DNA of 64,000 nt from Streptomyces sp. XY006 (GCF_002237655.1 NZ_NOKT01000041.1:1-64000), one strand, 5' to 3'. Counted from the first letter of the stretch, positions 49,623 to 58,945 are shown. The notes: generated by a model from the sequence alone, not told the origin. Program-made: numbers and translations.

Positions 49623-51884
49623 ATGTCCCGTTCCCCAGTCGGACGCGAGACCGAGCGCGTCGACGGCAGGCTGAAAGCCACCGGCGCGGCCGAGTACTCC
49701 GGCGACTACCGCGCCCCCGACCTCGCACACGCCCATCTCGTCACCAGCACCATCGCGCGAGGCACCCTCACCGGCATCGACACGGCGGCCGCGCTGGCCT
49801 CACCGGGTGTCCTGCGCGTGTACGCCGCGCCAGACCCCCGCCTGGGCCTGTACCCCATCACCGGCCCGCTCGCCGGCTTCGTCGAGAACTACGTCCCGCT
49901 GCGCGACGCGGAGGTCCACTTCCACGGCCAGGCCATCGCGATGGTCGTCGCCGAGACCCCCGAGCAGGCACGCGACGCCGCCGCGAGGGTCACCGCGACC
50001 TACGACACCCGGCCACCGCGCACCTCGCTCGCGGACGAGCCCCACGTTCCGGCCGGCCCCACCATCAGCGGGTCACCGAGCAGCCTCAACATCCTGGCAC
50101 CCGGCGTCGCCTCCATCGACGCCGCGCTCGCCGCCAGCGACGTCGTCGTGGAGGCCGAGTTCCACCAGCAGATGCAACACCACGCGGCGATGGAGCCCCA
50201 CGCCGTCCTCGCCGTCTGGAAGGGTGACCAGGTCACCCTCTATGCCGGCGCGCAGGTTCCCTCGGCGTACGCCCTCGGGACGGCCCAGCGGATCGGCGTC
50301 CCGCCCCAGAACGTCCGGCTGATCACGAAGTACGTGGGCGGCGCCTTCGGCGCCCGCGTCATCCTGTGGAGCGACACCCCGCTCGCCGCCGCCGCGGCCC
50401 GGGAGATCGGCCGCCCGGTCCGGCTCGTCCTCACCCGCGAGCAGATGTTCACCCTCACCGGCCACCGGCCCCAGCTCACACAGACCGTCCGGCTGGGCGC
50501 CTCCCGCGACGGCGTCCTCAACGCCATCAGCCACCGAAGCGTCTCCGAGCGCCCGACCACCGTCACCTTCCCCATGACACCGGCGCACGCCACCACGGAC
50601 GCGCTCTACCGCACGTCGAACCTGCACGTCGACGCACAGCTGGCCACCCTCGACATTCCCGGGAGCCGGGCGATGCGCGGCCCCAACGAGGCACCCGGGT
50701 CCTTCGCCCTGGAGACGGCGATGGACGAGCTGGCCGTGGCCACCGGCGTCGACCCGGTGGAGCTGCGGCTGCGCAACTACGCCACCAAGAGCCCTTCCAC
50801 AGGCTTGCCGTGGTCGAGCAAGCACCTCGAGGAGTGCTACCGCCTCGGCGCGCGGCGATTCGGCTGGTCGGCCCGCAGCGCCAAGCCCCGCTCCCGCGTC
50901 GAGGGGCAGTGGCTGTACGGCACCGGCATGGCCACCGCCATCTACCCGGCGCACCGCCGGGCCGCGAGCGTGCGCATCCGGTTGCTCGACGACGACACCG
51001 CCGTGGTCTCGACCGGGATCTCGGACTTCGGCACCGGCGCCGCGACCATGGTGGGGATCTCCGGCGCGGACGCCCTCGAGATCCCGCTGACGCGAGTGAC
51101 GCCCGAGATCGGCGACACCCTGCTGCCACAGGGCGCGCCCGCCGCCGGATCCAGCGCCACGCACGCCACCGTGCCGTTGATCGTGAACGCCGCCCGCGAC
51201 GCGATCAAAGAGCTCAAGCGGCTCGCCGTCACCGACGACAGGTCGCCGTGGCATGGAGCGAACGCCGACGACCTGCGCTACGAGCGCGGCGTCCTGCACG
51301 GTCAAGGGCGGTCGATGACCTTCGGCAGCCTGCTGGCCGCCGTCGACTCACCAGACATCACGGCCCTCGCCGAGTCAGCCGGCGAACCCGACCCGCGATA
51401 TGTCCACCACAGCTTCGGCGCCCACTTCTGCGAGGTGCGGGTCAACCGGTTCACCGGCGAAACCCGCGTCACCCGGTTCACCACGGTCGCGGACGTCGGC
51501 CGCGTCATCAACTCCCGGGCCGCCCGCAGCCAGCTCGTCGGCGGCGTCATCTTCGGTATCGGGCACGCCCTGCTGGAGGAGAACCCGCTGGAGCTCGACA
51601 CCGGGCGCCTCGCGTCCAGCACACTCGCCGACTACCTCGTGCCCGTGAACGCCGACGTCCCCGACATCGACGTGCACCTGCTCGGCCGGCCCGACCCCAT
51701 CCTCACCGGGCCGCTCGGCGACGGCAGTGAGGAGGCCGGGACCAGGAGCCTCGGCGCCCGAGGCCTCGGGGAGATCGGCACGGTGGGCTCGGCCGCCGCG
51801 ATCGGCAACGCCGTCTACAACGCCACCGGAATCCGGGTGCGCGACGTGCCGATCACCCTCGACAAGCTGATCGAGCACCTGTGA
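49623..51884 (+). CDS. molybdopterin-binding subunit of the second aldehyde oxidoreductase (PaoC type)
   Basis: 753 residues from ATG 49623, with GAAGGA upstream and 10 bases after xdhC. Motifs: GAAEYSGDYRAPDLAHAHLV, MEPHAVLAVW, the Moco loop GGAFGARVILWSD, AVVSTGISDFGTGAATMVGI and catalytic Glu in SLGARGLGEIGTVG. It oxidises an aldehyde or similar compound; substrate cannot be read from sequence. It ends the operon. Confidence 0.93.
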   Translation: MSRSPVGRETERVDGRLKATGAAEYSGDYRAPDLAHAHLVTSTIARGTLTGIDTAAALASPGVLRVYAAPDPRLGLYPITGPLAGFVENYVPLRDAEVHFHGQAIAMVVAETPEQARDAAARVTATYDTRPPRTSLADEPHVPAGPTISGSPSSLNILAPGVASIDAALAASDVVVEAEFHQQMQHHAAMEPHAVLAVWKGDQVTLYAGAQVPSAYALGTAQRIGVPPQNVRLITKYVGGAFGARVILWSDTPLAAAAAREIGRPVRLVLTREQMFTLTGHRPQLTQTVRLGASRDGVLNAISHRSVSERPTTVTFPMTPAHATTDALYRTSNLHVDAQLATLDIPGSRAMRGPNEAPGSFALETAMDELAVATGVDPVELRLRNYATKSPSTGLPWSSKHLEECYRLGARRFGWSARSAKPRSRVEGQWLYGTGMATAIYPAHRRAASVRIRLLDDDTAVVSTGISDFGTGAATMVGISGADALEIPLTRVTPEIGDTLLPQGAPAAGSSATHATVPLIVNAARDAIKELKRLAVTDDRSPWHGANADDLRYERGVLHGQGRSMTFGSLLAAVDSPDITALAESAGEPDPRYVHHSFGAHFCEVRVNRFTGETRVTRFTTVADVGRVINSRAARSQLVGGVIFGIGHALLEENPLELDTGRLASSTLADYLVPVNADVPDIDVHLLGRPDPILTGPLGDGSEEAGTRSLGARGLGEIGTVGSAAAIGNAVYNATGIRVRDVPITLDKLIEHL

Positions 51885-51969
51885 TCTGGACGGCTTTGAC
51901 GATTCGGGGTGTTCGGGTCGGATCTGGGGCGACCCGGCACCGAAGTACATCGGTGTGGGAAAGCCGGCT

Positions 51970-52590
51970 TCACCACCGCTGCCCGGGCCCGATGACCGTG
52001 AGTCCGACCTGCTCGGCGAGCCAGTGCGCGTACGGCTCTCGTATCTCGCGGCCGTCGACGCAGTCGCTGCGGACGTGGAGGAGGACGGTGTGATCGTCGG
52101 CGTGCTCGTCGAGTTCACGGGTGGGAGTGTTGACGAGGAGCGTCACCTCGGCGTGCTGGGACTCGCCGTTGAAGCCCACCTGGGGTGCGTCCGGCCAGCG
52201 CAACGTCTCCCAGTTGATCCAGCCTCTGTTCGGACCGATGGCCGCTGTGAAAGCGTCTTCAATGCTGCCGACCGGCAGGTAGTCCAGTTCGACCTGCACC
52301 GGCAGCCGCCCGTCGTACGCAGCCGGGTCGACCGGCAGCCCCGGCCCTTTGCTGCCGAGGACGAGCGCGGGCTGATCCTCCCACGGCACCCCGTCCTCCT
52401 CTCGTCCCCGGAACCACCCCTCGGGCAGTTCCTTCGCCACTCGCTGCACCTCGGCGACGGAGTGGAGCTGTGCGTACACGCAGACGTCGGAGTCTTCCCG
52501 CTGGCCGAACTCCATGAGGCGACGTGCGGTGCTCAGGGCGAGTGCGAGGTCGGGCGTACGGAAGACCGGATAGGCGATGTCGTCGGACAT
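51970..52590 (-). CDS. hypothetical protein
   Basis: 206 residues from ATG 52590; the frame extends to 52713 without support. Segments: MSDDIAYPVFRTPDLALALS, then FGQREDSDVCVYAQLHSVAE, PVQVELDYLPVGSIEDAF and EVTLLVNTPTRELDEHADDH. No signal peptide, membrane helix or known motif. It looks like a single mixed alpha/beta cytoplasmic domain. It converges on the molybdenum-subunit gene. Confidence 0.7.
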   Translation of the reverse strand: MSDDIAYPVFRTPDLALALSTARRLMEFGQREDSDVCVYAQLHSVAEVQRVAKELPEGWFRGREEDGVPWEDQPALVLGSKGPGLPVDPAAYDGRLPVQVELDYLPVGSIEDAFTAAIGPNRGWINWETLRWPDAPQVGFNGESQHAEVTLLVNTPTRELDEHADDHTVLLHVRSDCVDGREIREPYAHWLAEQVGLTVIGPGQRW

Positions 52591-53012
52591 GCGACGACTG
52601 TGCCATGGCTGTTCACCGCAGGTCATCGTGAATACGACACGATCGTGAGAGCACGTCCGGGAACGAGGCGAACGCTCCCGCAAGGTCCGACTGGCGCGGC
52701 CCGACCGGCACACGTAGGGGCAACTTGCGTGAGGCGCTGTCCGGCCCGTAGTCGGTCAGGTCATCGCGCCAAGAACGTCCGTCCCCCGAGCGGATGCGCG
52801 AACAGGGTGTCCGGCGTTGCCTCGGTCCGGTCCCTGGCACAGGCACCGGGCTCCATCCGTAAGCGTGGCGCCGGGCGCACTGGGTCCCCAGCCCGTCTCC
52901 GAGACCGCATTGTGATGCGCGGGTGCACAACCCCGTGCGGATGCCGGCCGTCTGTAGGGCGCTGGAGGGATATGCCTTCGGCCGCATTGTGGTACGGAAG
53001 TCAGGGGATCAG

Positions 53013-53774
53013 GTGGGGAAGCGGTTCTGGAGAGTCGTCATGGCCGGTGGCGCGGCGGCGGTGTTCACGGCCGTGGCCGCGGCGCCGGCCGGGGCGGCCG
53101 AGGGTGGTGTCTCGTTCACCCGTGTCCAGGTGAACGACGGCAAGCCGATCGTGATCGGTGTGTCGAACGAGGTCGCGGTGCCCGCCTCCTTCCGGATGGC
53201 GACGACTCGGGCGTGGGAGTACCCAGCGGTGTACCTGTACCGCAGCGGTGGGGACGAACTGTGGCACGCCATCGAGACGAGCGACTGCATCAAGGTGAGC
53301 TCGGGCGTCTGCGACTTCAACGAGACGATGTACTTCGACCCGAGTGAGTGGGACATGCGCAACAGTGAGGCCGGGGCCTGGAAGGTCGCGGCCCGGGTGT
53401 TCTTCAAGGGCGACGGCGGTGACACCGACGACGAAGGGCTGACGGTCCACGTCAAGCGCAACTCCCGCCTGACCGTCAACGCCTCGCCCGAACCGGTGGC
53501 CAAGGACAAGACCATCACCGTGACCGGAAAGGTCACACGGGCCAACTGGGAGACCAGGAAGTACGCCTCCTACGGAGGCCGCCTGGTGAGCCTGCAGTTC
53601 AAGCCCTCCGGCGCCGCCTCCTACACCACGGTGAAGAAGGTGTACGCCAGCAGCTCGGGTGGTCTCAGCACCACCGTGAAGGCATCCAAGACGGGTACGT
53701 GGCGCTGGGCGTACTTCGGTAACACCACCACCGGACCGTCGACGTCGCCAGGGGACAACGTCGTCGTGAACTGA
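53013..53774 (+). CDS. secreted protein of unknown function
   Basis: 253 residues from GTG 53013 (AGGGG five bases upstream). A Sec signal (RVVMAGGAAAVFTAVAAAPA, then GAA) precedes two beta-rich parts. About 35-150 includes SFTRVQVNDGKPIVIGVSNE with a Cys pair (SDCIKVSSGVCDF). About 155-250 resembles a bacterial Ig-like fold (KRNSRLTVNASPEPVAKDKT, then ITVTGKVTRANWETRKY). Many Streptomyces carry such exported proteins; function is unknown. Confidence 0.8.
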   Translation: MGKRFWRVVMAGGAAAVFTAVAAAPAGAAEGGVSFTRVQVNDGKPIVIGVSNEVAVPASFRMATTRAWEYPAVYLYRSGGDELWHAIETSDCIKVSSGVCDFNETMYFDPSEWDMRNSEAGAWKVAARVFFKGDGGDTDDEGLTVHVKRNSRLTVNASPEPVAKDKTITVTGKVTRANWETRKYASYGGRLVSLQFKPSGAASYTTVKKVYASSSGGLSTTVKASKTGTWRWAYFGNTTTGPSTSPGDNVVVN

Positions 53775-53927
53775 TGTCCGCGTGCACATCCACCGGATGA
53801 CGGTCACAGCCGTGACCAGTCCCTGGACCTCGCCGTCTCCCTCGCCAGAAGGCAGGCGGCGAGGTCGCCGACCCGGGTACTCGCGCAGACAGCTGGCATC
53901 GGTGTCCATATCGGACGAGGCGCCGCC

Positions 53928-54270
53928 ATGACCAGAGGCGGGCCCCGCCTCGCGGGCTTTCGCCGCTGGTCGGCCGACGGCACCGCGGACCGGCTGCCGG
54001 CCCACGCCCAACAGCACTACGACGCCGTCGGTGCCGCCACTAGACCGTGCACGCGCCGACTCCACGACCGTGGGGGCTCACCAACACGCGGCGGGGGCCC
54101 GAAAAGAGGGCGCTGGCCGGGCGAGGCGATCGGCCGGTCCCGCGGCGTGCCGGCTGACCACGAAGACCGACGTTGCCTGCGACGGACAGGGCCGACCGTT
54201 CGCTTTCACGATCACCGCCGGCAACGTCAACGACTGCACCCAGTTTGAGCAGCTCGTTCCCCACCTCGCC
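53928..54270 (+). mobile_element. IS5-family transposase relic, frameshifted
   Basis: One frame reads LAGFRRWSADGTADRL. The next gives DSTTVGAHQHAAGARKEGAG, then LTTKTDVACDGQGRPFAFTI and TAGNVNDCTQFEQL. This is the middle and catalytic region of an IS5-type transposase (DST-x-VRAHQHAAGARKKG, then GRSRGGLTTKIHLA, then DGRGRPLAF). Frame changes and missing ends show it is dead. Confidence 0.85.
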
Positions 54271-54300
54271 CCCATGGCATACCGATCACAGGAGAGGGCG

Positions 54301-54598
54301 TGCCTCGGCGCGCAGTTTTTTGCTCGCCGTCGGCGACGACCACCACGTCGCTTCAGGACTGGTCCGTCTCGGCCACGACCGCTACCCCGCCGGCGCCGCC
54401 CGGCACGTTGATCAGATACTCGCCGCAGCCGCGGACCTCGATGCCGTCGACGCCGGACTCGCCCCCCACGCAACACGCTCGGCCGGGCGACCCCGGCCGA
54501 GCGTCTGCATGACCTGCTCGCGGCCTGATCAGCCCGACCACGTGGTGCTACGACCCTCACAAGTCCCCGGCGCTGGAGGGCCCTTCCATCTTCTGCCG
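54301..54598. other. short gap with a hairpin only
   Basis: About 300 bases between the IS5 relic and the MFS stop. A frame reading SGLVRLGHDRYPAGAARHVD is protein-like but unassigned. The hairpin at 54476 is listed separately. Confidence 0.4.
54476..54503. terminator. 12-bp perfect hairpin downstream of the permease gene
   Basis: CGCTCGGCCGGG (54476-54487) and CCCGGCCGAGCG (54492-54503) pair perfectly around CGAC. It is about 95 bases past the stop of the minus-strand MFS gene and probably ends that transcript. Confidence 0.65.
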
Positions 54599-55912
54599 TC
54601 AGACCGTCGTGGCCGTGCGCGCCTTGATGGTGAGGGCCGCCAAGGCCATCATCAGTGCGCCGAAGACGGCGGCGCAGGCGTACATCGTGAAGCCGATGTC
54701 GGCGTTGCCGGCCGCGATCAGCGCCCCGCCGATCCACGGGCCGAAGATGGCGCCGAAGCGGCCCATGCCGGCGACCCAGCCGAGGGCGGTCGGGCGGTCC
54801 TCGTCGTTGTGGTGGGTGCCGACCGTCGCGTAGACCATGGTCTGACCGGAGAAGAGCAGCAGTCCGGCGAAGAAGACCACCGCGTACAGGACGCCCACCG
54901 ACATCTTGACGCCCATGAGGTAGACGAAGAGAGCGGTCAGGGCGAACCAGGCGATGACGACCTTGCGCGGGCCGATGCGGTCGGCGGTGCGGCCGGCGAC
55001 GAGCATGCCGCAGATGCCGCCGACGTTCAGGAACGTGGAGAAGAGGAGCGAGTCGCCGGTGTCGTAGCCGAGATCGACCATGATCTTCGGCAGCCACTGG
55101 CCGACTCCGTAGACCAGGAACAGACCCGCGAAGGAGGTCAGCCAGAAGCACAGGGTGGTGGACCACTGGCGGTTGCGGAAGAGGTTCTTCAGCCCGTCCA
55201 GCTTGTCCCCGCGGCTCGCCTTCGGCTCGGCAAGTTCGGTGCCGTAGGCGGCAGCGAGTCGTTCGGCGTCGGCGCGGCGGCCGCGGGTGAGCAGGTTGGT
55301 GGGGGACTCGGGCAGCAGCCTGAAGGCGACCGGGAGCAGGATCAGGGCGGGGACCGAGGAGGCGATGAAGGCCGTTCGCCAGCCGTGGTCGTCGACCAGC
55401 CAGAGGGCTATCAGCGGGGCCAGGGCGCCGCCGGTCTGGTGGGCGGTCATGATGACGCCGGTGGCGAGGGCGCGGCGGCCGCGCGAGGTGAACTCCATGC
55501 CGTACGAGATCGCGATCGGCAGCAGCGCGCCCAGGCCGAAGCCGCACACGAAGCGGAAGAGGCCGAACTGGCCCGAGGACTGGGACCAGCCGGTGCCCAG
55601 CGTGGCGAGGGTGAAGACCATGACGCTGACGAGGACGGTGACGCGGCGGCCGATCCAGTTCGAGGCCGTGCCGGCCACGATCGTGCCGAGCAGCATGCCG
55701 AAGTTGGTGTAACTGCCGATCGTGCCCGCGACATCGGGGGTGAGGCCGAGGCTGTGGCCGCCGAGCATCTTCGGGAGCACGGAGCCGTAGATGAACGTGT
55801 CGATGCCGTCGAGGAGGACGAGTGCCCAGCACAGGGCGATGACGGCGGAGCGGCTACGGCGGGTCGCGGTACCGGTCGCCTGGGCGAGCGGGGAGGTGGC
55901 GGAGGAGGACAT
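54599..55912 (-). CDS. MFS transporter, aromatic acid:H+ symporter (AAHS) type
   Basis: 437 residues, about 12 helices. AAHS marks: the first-helix motif ALCWALVLLDGIDTFIYGSV, the loop 2-3 motif GTASNWIGRRVTVLVS, and the later loop GRTADRIGPRKVVIAWF. The family imports protocatechuate, gallate, 4-hydroxybenzoate and related acids with protons. It has its own upstream region carrying a GTTGAC/GTCAAC dyad like those before gntR and the tannase gene. Best guess is gallate import. Confidence 0.9.
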   Translation of the reverse strand: MSSSATSPLAQATGTATRRSRSAVIALCWALVLLDGIDTFIYGSVLPKMLGGHSLGLTPDVAGTIGSYTNFGMLLGTIVAGTASNWIGRRVTVLVSVMVFTLATLGTGWSQSSGQFGLFRFVCGFGLGALLPIAISYGMEFTSRGRRALATGVIMTAHQTGGALAPLIALWLVDDHGWRTAFIASSVPALILLPVAFRLLPESPTNLLTRGRRADAERLAAAYGTELAEPKASRGDKLDGLKNLFRNRQWSTTLCFWLTSFAGLFLVYGVGQWLPKIMVDLGYDTGDSLLFSTFLNVGGICGMLVAGRTADRIGPRKVVIAWFALTALFVYLMGVKMSVGVLYAVVFFAGLLLFSGQTMVYATVGTHHNDEDRPTALGWVAGMGRFGAIFGPWIGGALIAAGNADIGFTMYACAAVFGALMMALAALTIKARTATTV

Positions 55913-56095
55913 CGTTGTTTCCTCTCGTGCGGGACGTCAGGACGAGGCCCTGGTCCCTGTCTGCAAGGTCAGTGGGGCCGATGCGGCTCGCGCGGCCGGT
56001 GGGGAGGACGGGACGGAGCGCGCCCCCGAGCCGGACTCCGCGCGGGGAGCCACGAGCTCGCTGTGGCGTAGACGATAAGAAGCCACGACAAGGAC

Positions 56096-56116
56096 GTCAA
56101 CGCTTTTGTTGACAAT
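56096..56116. promoter_or_regulatory. candidate GntR operator upstream of the AAHS permease
   Basis: GTCAAC (56096-56101) and GTTGAC (56108-56113) are inverted around GCTTTT; the second lies within TTGTTGACAA (56106-56115), a TTGTNNACAA FadR-type half pair. About 185 bases upstream of the permease start. Related sites lie at 60449 and 60807. Confidence 0.55.
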
Positions 56117-56181
56117 CTAGGCAACGATTCGACCCCAGGGGCGGCGTGGGTGGCCGCCCGGGCCTGTAGCGAGAGATCACA

Positions 56182-57135
56182 TCAGGGCCGCACGGGCGGC
56201 GTGCCGTGCGTGTGGAAGGACTCGATGGTCTTCAGGCCCCATGCTTGGCCCTTCTTGCGCTCCTCCTCGGTCCAGGTGATGAGCGGCCAGTCGGGGGCGA
56301 GGACGAGGCGGGTGAGCGGGTTGCACAGTTCGATGCGGTTGCCGCCGGGTTCGTAGACGTAGAGGAAGAACGTCTGCTGAATGGCGTGCTTGTGCGGGCC
56401 GGTCTCGATGAAGACGCCGGTGTCGATGGCGAGGTCGGCGGCGCGCAGGATGTCCTCGCGGGTGTCGGTCGCGAAGGCGATGTGGTGCAGGCGGCCCGTA
56501 CTGCCGGTCCAGTCGGACGTGTAGACGACGTCGTACGACTTGTCGGTGTACGTCAGCCAGCGTGCCGCGATCTTTCCGGAGTCGAGCCGGATCTGCTCGG
56601 TGGGGCGGGCGCCGAGGATCTGCTCCTGCCATTGGGCGTTGGCGAGGACGTCGGCGGCGAGGAAGTTGACGTGGTCCAGGCGGCGGACGCCGACGCCGCG
56701 GTTGGGTTTCGTCTGTGGCTGGTTCTTGAGCGAGGGCCTGAGGGCCTGGGGGGCCTGGTAGTGCTCGCTCTCCCAGTACAGGGCGTGCTCGTGGCCGTCC
56801 GGGTCGGTGGTGAGGTAGAGCCGGCCGAGACCGGGCTCGTCCTCGGCCCACCTTCCCGTGCCGCCCGCCGCCTCGATGGCCCGGATGCGACGCCCAAGCG
56901 CCTCCTCGCTGGAGGTGCGCAGGGCGAGCCGGCCGAGGCCGGGCTGGTCGCGGGCGGTGAGGACCAGGCTGTGGTGCTCGTAGTCGTCGAAGGTGCGCAG
57001 GTAGACGCTGTCGCCGTCCTGCCCGTTGACGGTCAGGCCCAGGAAGTCCGTGAAGAAGGCGACGGAGGCGTCCAGGTTCGGGGTGAACAGCTGGGCGTGG
57101 CCGATGTGGGCGATGTCGCCGAGAGGCGGGGTCAT
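56182..57135 (-). CDS. type I extradiol ring-cleavage dioxygenase (VOC superfamily)
   Basis: 317 residues, starting within the galD stop (TGATG). Two VOC modules: the first begins IAHIGHAQLFTPNLDASVAF; the catalytic C-terminal one has probable Fe(II) ligands His155 (RRLDHVNFLAADV), His217 (GRLHHIAFATD) and Glu269 (GGNRIELCNP). It opens catechol-type rings next to a hydroxyl. Being co-transcribed with GalBCD, it is the likely gallate (or protocatechuate) dioxygenase of the pathway. Known gallate dioxygenases are of the unrelated LigB type, so this would be a non-orthologous replacement. Confidence 0.88.
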   Translation of the reverse strand: MTPPLGDIAHIGHAQLFTPNLDASVAFFTDFLGLTVNGQDGDSVYLRTFDDYEHHSLVLTARDQPGLGRLALRTSSEEALGRRIRAIEAAGGTGRWAEDEPGLGRLYLTTDPDGHEHALYWESEHYQAPQALRPSLKNQPQTKPNRGVGVRRLDHVNFLAADVLANAQWQEQILGARPTEQIRLDSGKIAARWLTYTDKSYDVVYTSDWTGSTGRLHHIAFATDTREDILRAADLAIDTGVFIETGPHKHAIQQTFFLYVYEPGGNRIELCNPLTRLVLAPDWPLITWTEEERKKGQAWGLKTIESFHTHGTPPVRP

Positions 57136-58214
57136 CAGTGACCTCCTGTGCGTGGTACGGGGAAGACGATGCCGTCGAAGATCTTGCGGGCGGTGCGGAC
57201 GACGGCGGTGCGACGTGCTCTCAAGCCGCCCTCGGGGGTGCGATCGATGCTGCTCTCGATGTCTGTGAATCCGCTGGGATGCTCGATGCGGAGCCGGTCA
57301 CCCTCGTCGGGGAGGGCCGCGATGCCGTGTGCGACGCTTCCCTCGATCCGCAGCCCGGCCGCCACGCTCGCGGCGCCCAGGACGCCGATGGAGGTGTGGA
57401 CGCGGTCCGGGATGAAGGTGCGGGTGGTGACGGCGCCGCCATGGCGGGGCGCAGAGACCAGGGTGAGCTTGGGAACGGTGGTGCCGTCGACGTCGCCGAG
57501 TCCCATCAGATGCCCGGCTGCCAGCCGTATGTCGTGGAGCCGGGCGGTCAGTTCCCGGTTGCTCTCCAGGTCCTTCGGGTCCTCCTGACCGGTGATCTTG
57601 AGGGCCTCGGCCGGGATCAGGACGGTCGGCATGCCGTTGTCGACGCACGTGACCTCGATGCCGCCGACCGTGTCGCGCACGTTCCCCGTGGGCAGCAACT
57701 CGTCTCGGCCCGGCGGGAACTCGATGACGACGGCGGCGGCTCTCCCGGGGACCCCGGAGATCTCCGTGTCGCCGCTGTAGTCGACGCGGCCGCCCGGGGT
57801 CGGGAATGTCGCCGTGGCGAAGTCACCGGAGTTCACCATCCGGACGCGCACGGACGTCTCGTCGGTCCCCGCTGGTACGAGTCCGCGCTCGACGGCGAAC
57901 GGGCCGACCCCGGCGAGCAGGTTGCCGCAGTTCTGGCGGTCCGATACCTCTGCTCTGTCCACGGCGACCTGGAGGAAGAGGTAGTCGACGTCGGCCTCCG
58001 AGTCGGCCGAGGGGGACACCACGGCGACCTTGCTGGTGAGCGGGTGGGCGCCACCGAGGCCGTCGATCTGGCGCGGGTCGGGGCTGCCCATGACCCGCAG
58101 CAGCAGCTCGTCGCGGACGCTCTCTTCGGTGGGCAGGTCGTCGGCCAGGAAGTAGGCGCCCTTGGAGGTGCCGCCGCGCATCAGCATGCAGCGGACCTCC
58201 GCGGGGCTGGTCAC
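57135..58214 (-). CDS. galD: 4-oxalomesaconate tautomerase (GalD, PrpF family)
   Basis: 359 residues from GTG 58214 with AGGAGA six bases upstream; a second GTG at 58253 with its own site is in frame because of a 39-bp duplication. PrpF/GalD marks: RCMLMRGGTSKGAYFLADDL, GLGGAHPLTSKVAVVSPS, RQNCGNLLAGVGPFA and VHTSIGVLGAASVAAGL. It converts the keto form of 4-oxalomesaconate to the enol used by the hydratase. It ends overlapping the dioxygenase start and follows galC. Confidence 0.9.
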   Translation of the reverse strand: MTSPAEVRCMLMRGGTSKGAYFLADDLPTEESVRDELLLRVMGSPDPRQIDGLGGAHPLTSKVAVVSPSADSEADVDYLFLQVAVDRAEVSDRQNCGNLLAGVGPFAVERGLVPAGTDETSVRVRMVNSGDFATATFPTPGGRVDYSGDTEISGVPGRAAAVVIEFPPGRDELLPTGNVRDTVGGIEVTCVDNGMPTVLIPAEALKITGQEDPKDLESNRELTARLHDIRLAAGHLMGLGDVDGTTVPKLTLVSAPRHGGAVTTRTFIPDRVHTSIGVLGAASVAAGLRIEGSVAHGIAALPDEGDRLRIEHPSGFTDIESSIDRTPEGGLRARRTAVVRTARKIFDGIVFPVPRTGGH

Positions 58215-58270
58215 GACGCGGTCTCCTCGTAGGATCTCCGCGGGGCCGGTCACGACTCGGTCTCCTCGTA
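58193..58270. repeat. 39-bp imperfect tandem duplication across the galC/galD junction
   Basis: Units 58193-58231 and 58232-58270 agree at 36 of 39 positions. On the coding strand each holds a GAGGAGACC ribosome site, a GTGACC start and the GGCCCCGCGGAG/AGCCCCGCGGAG codons. The upstream unit also encodes the last residues of galC. Since 39 is a multiple of three, galD has two in-frame start modules. Confidence 0.9.
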
Positions 58271-58945
58271 CGAGCGGTAGGTGACCCCGAGCCGTGTGAG
58301 GGTCTCTCTCAACCCGTAGCGATCCAGGCCCAGTTGCCCCTCCCCGAAGGCGGCGCGGGCCCCGGCCTCCTTCTGCTCGCGGGCCTCGGACGCCTCGGCG
58401 GTCTCGTGGGCGCGCTCGCGGGGGACGACCACCACACCGTCGTCGTCGGCGACGACCACGTCACCGGGGCGGATCACCTGGCCGCCGATCACGATCGGTA
58501 CGTTCACGCTGCCGCCGGTCGCCTTGACCGTGCCCTGCGGGCTGACGGCGGCGGACCAGGCGGGGAAGCCCATCGCGCGCAGTTCGGCGGTGTCGCGGAT
58601 ACCGGTGTTCAGGACGACGCCACGCACGCCGCGATGCGCGAGGGCCGTAGCGAACAGCTCGCCGAACAGACCGTCCTCGCAAGGCGAGGTGGTGGTGACG
58701 ACGAGCAAGTCGCCCTCGCCGCACTGCTCGACCGCGGCGTGGATCATGAGGTTGTCGCCAGGCCAGCACAGCACCGTGACAGCGGTGCCCGCGACGTGGA
58801 CGCCTTGCTGGATCGGGCGCAGATGCGTGCCGAGGAAGCCGGTGCGGCCCATGGCCTCGCCGACGGTGGCCGTTCCGTAGCCGGCGAGCGCCTCGACGGC
58901 CTCTGCCTCGGCCTTGGGCGGGTTGGTGACAATGACGCCGGGCAT
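58250..58945 (-). CDS. galC: 4-carboxy-4-hydroxy-2-oxoadipate aldolase / oxaloacetate decarboxylase (GalC, RraA-like)
   Basis: 231 residues from ATG 58945, sharing one base with the galB stop. The RraA-like fold shows LAGYGTATVGEAMGRTGFLG, GTAVTVLCWPGDNLMIHAAV, GELFATALAHRGVRGVVLNT, GIRDTAELRAMGFPAWS and VIRPGDVVVADDDGVVVVP, with the Arg-Asp metal/substrate site at GIRD. It splits 4-carboxy-4-hydroxy-2-oxoadipate into pyruvate and oxaloacetate, the last step of gallate/protocatechuate 4,5-cleavage. Confidence 0.92.
   Translation of the reverse strand: MPGVIVTNPPKAEAEAVEALAGYGTATVGEAMGRTGFLGTHLRPIQQGVHVAGTAVTVLCWPGDNLMIHAAVEQCGEGDLLVVTTTSPCEDGLFGELFATALAHRGVRGVVLNTGIRDTAELRAMGFPAWSAAVSPQGTVKATGGSVNVPIVIGGQVIRPGDVVVADDDGVVVVPRERAHETAEASEAREQKEAGARAAFGEGQLGLDRYGLRETLTRLGVTYRSYEETES

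Noticed and set aside
53928..54270. The two IS5 relics (9.8 kb and 53.9 kb) as halves of one element split by rearrangement
   Set aside because: They cover different parts of the transposase, but there is no shared junction sequence to show they were once joined.
54173..56071. 632-codon plus-strand frame opposite the AAHS permease
   Set aside because: Shadow; the minus-strand frame has 12 hydrophobic helices and MFS motifs.
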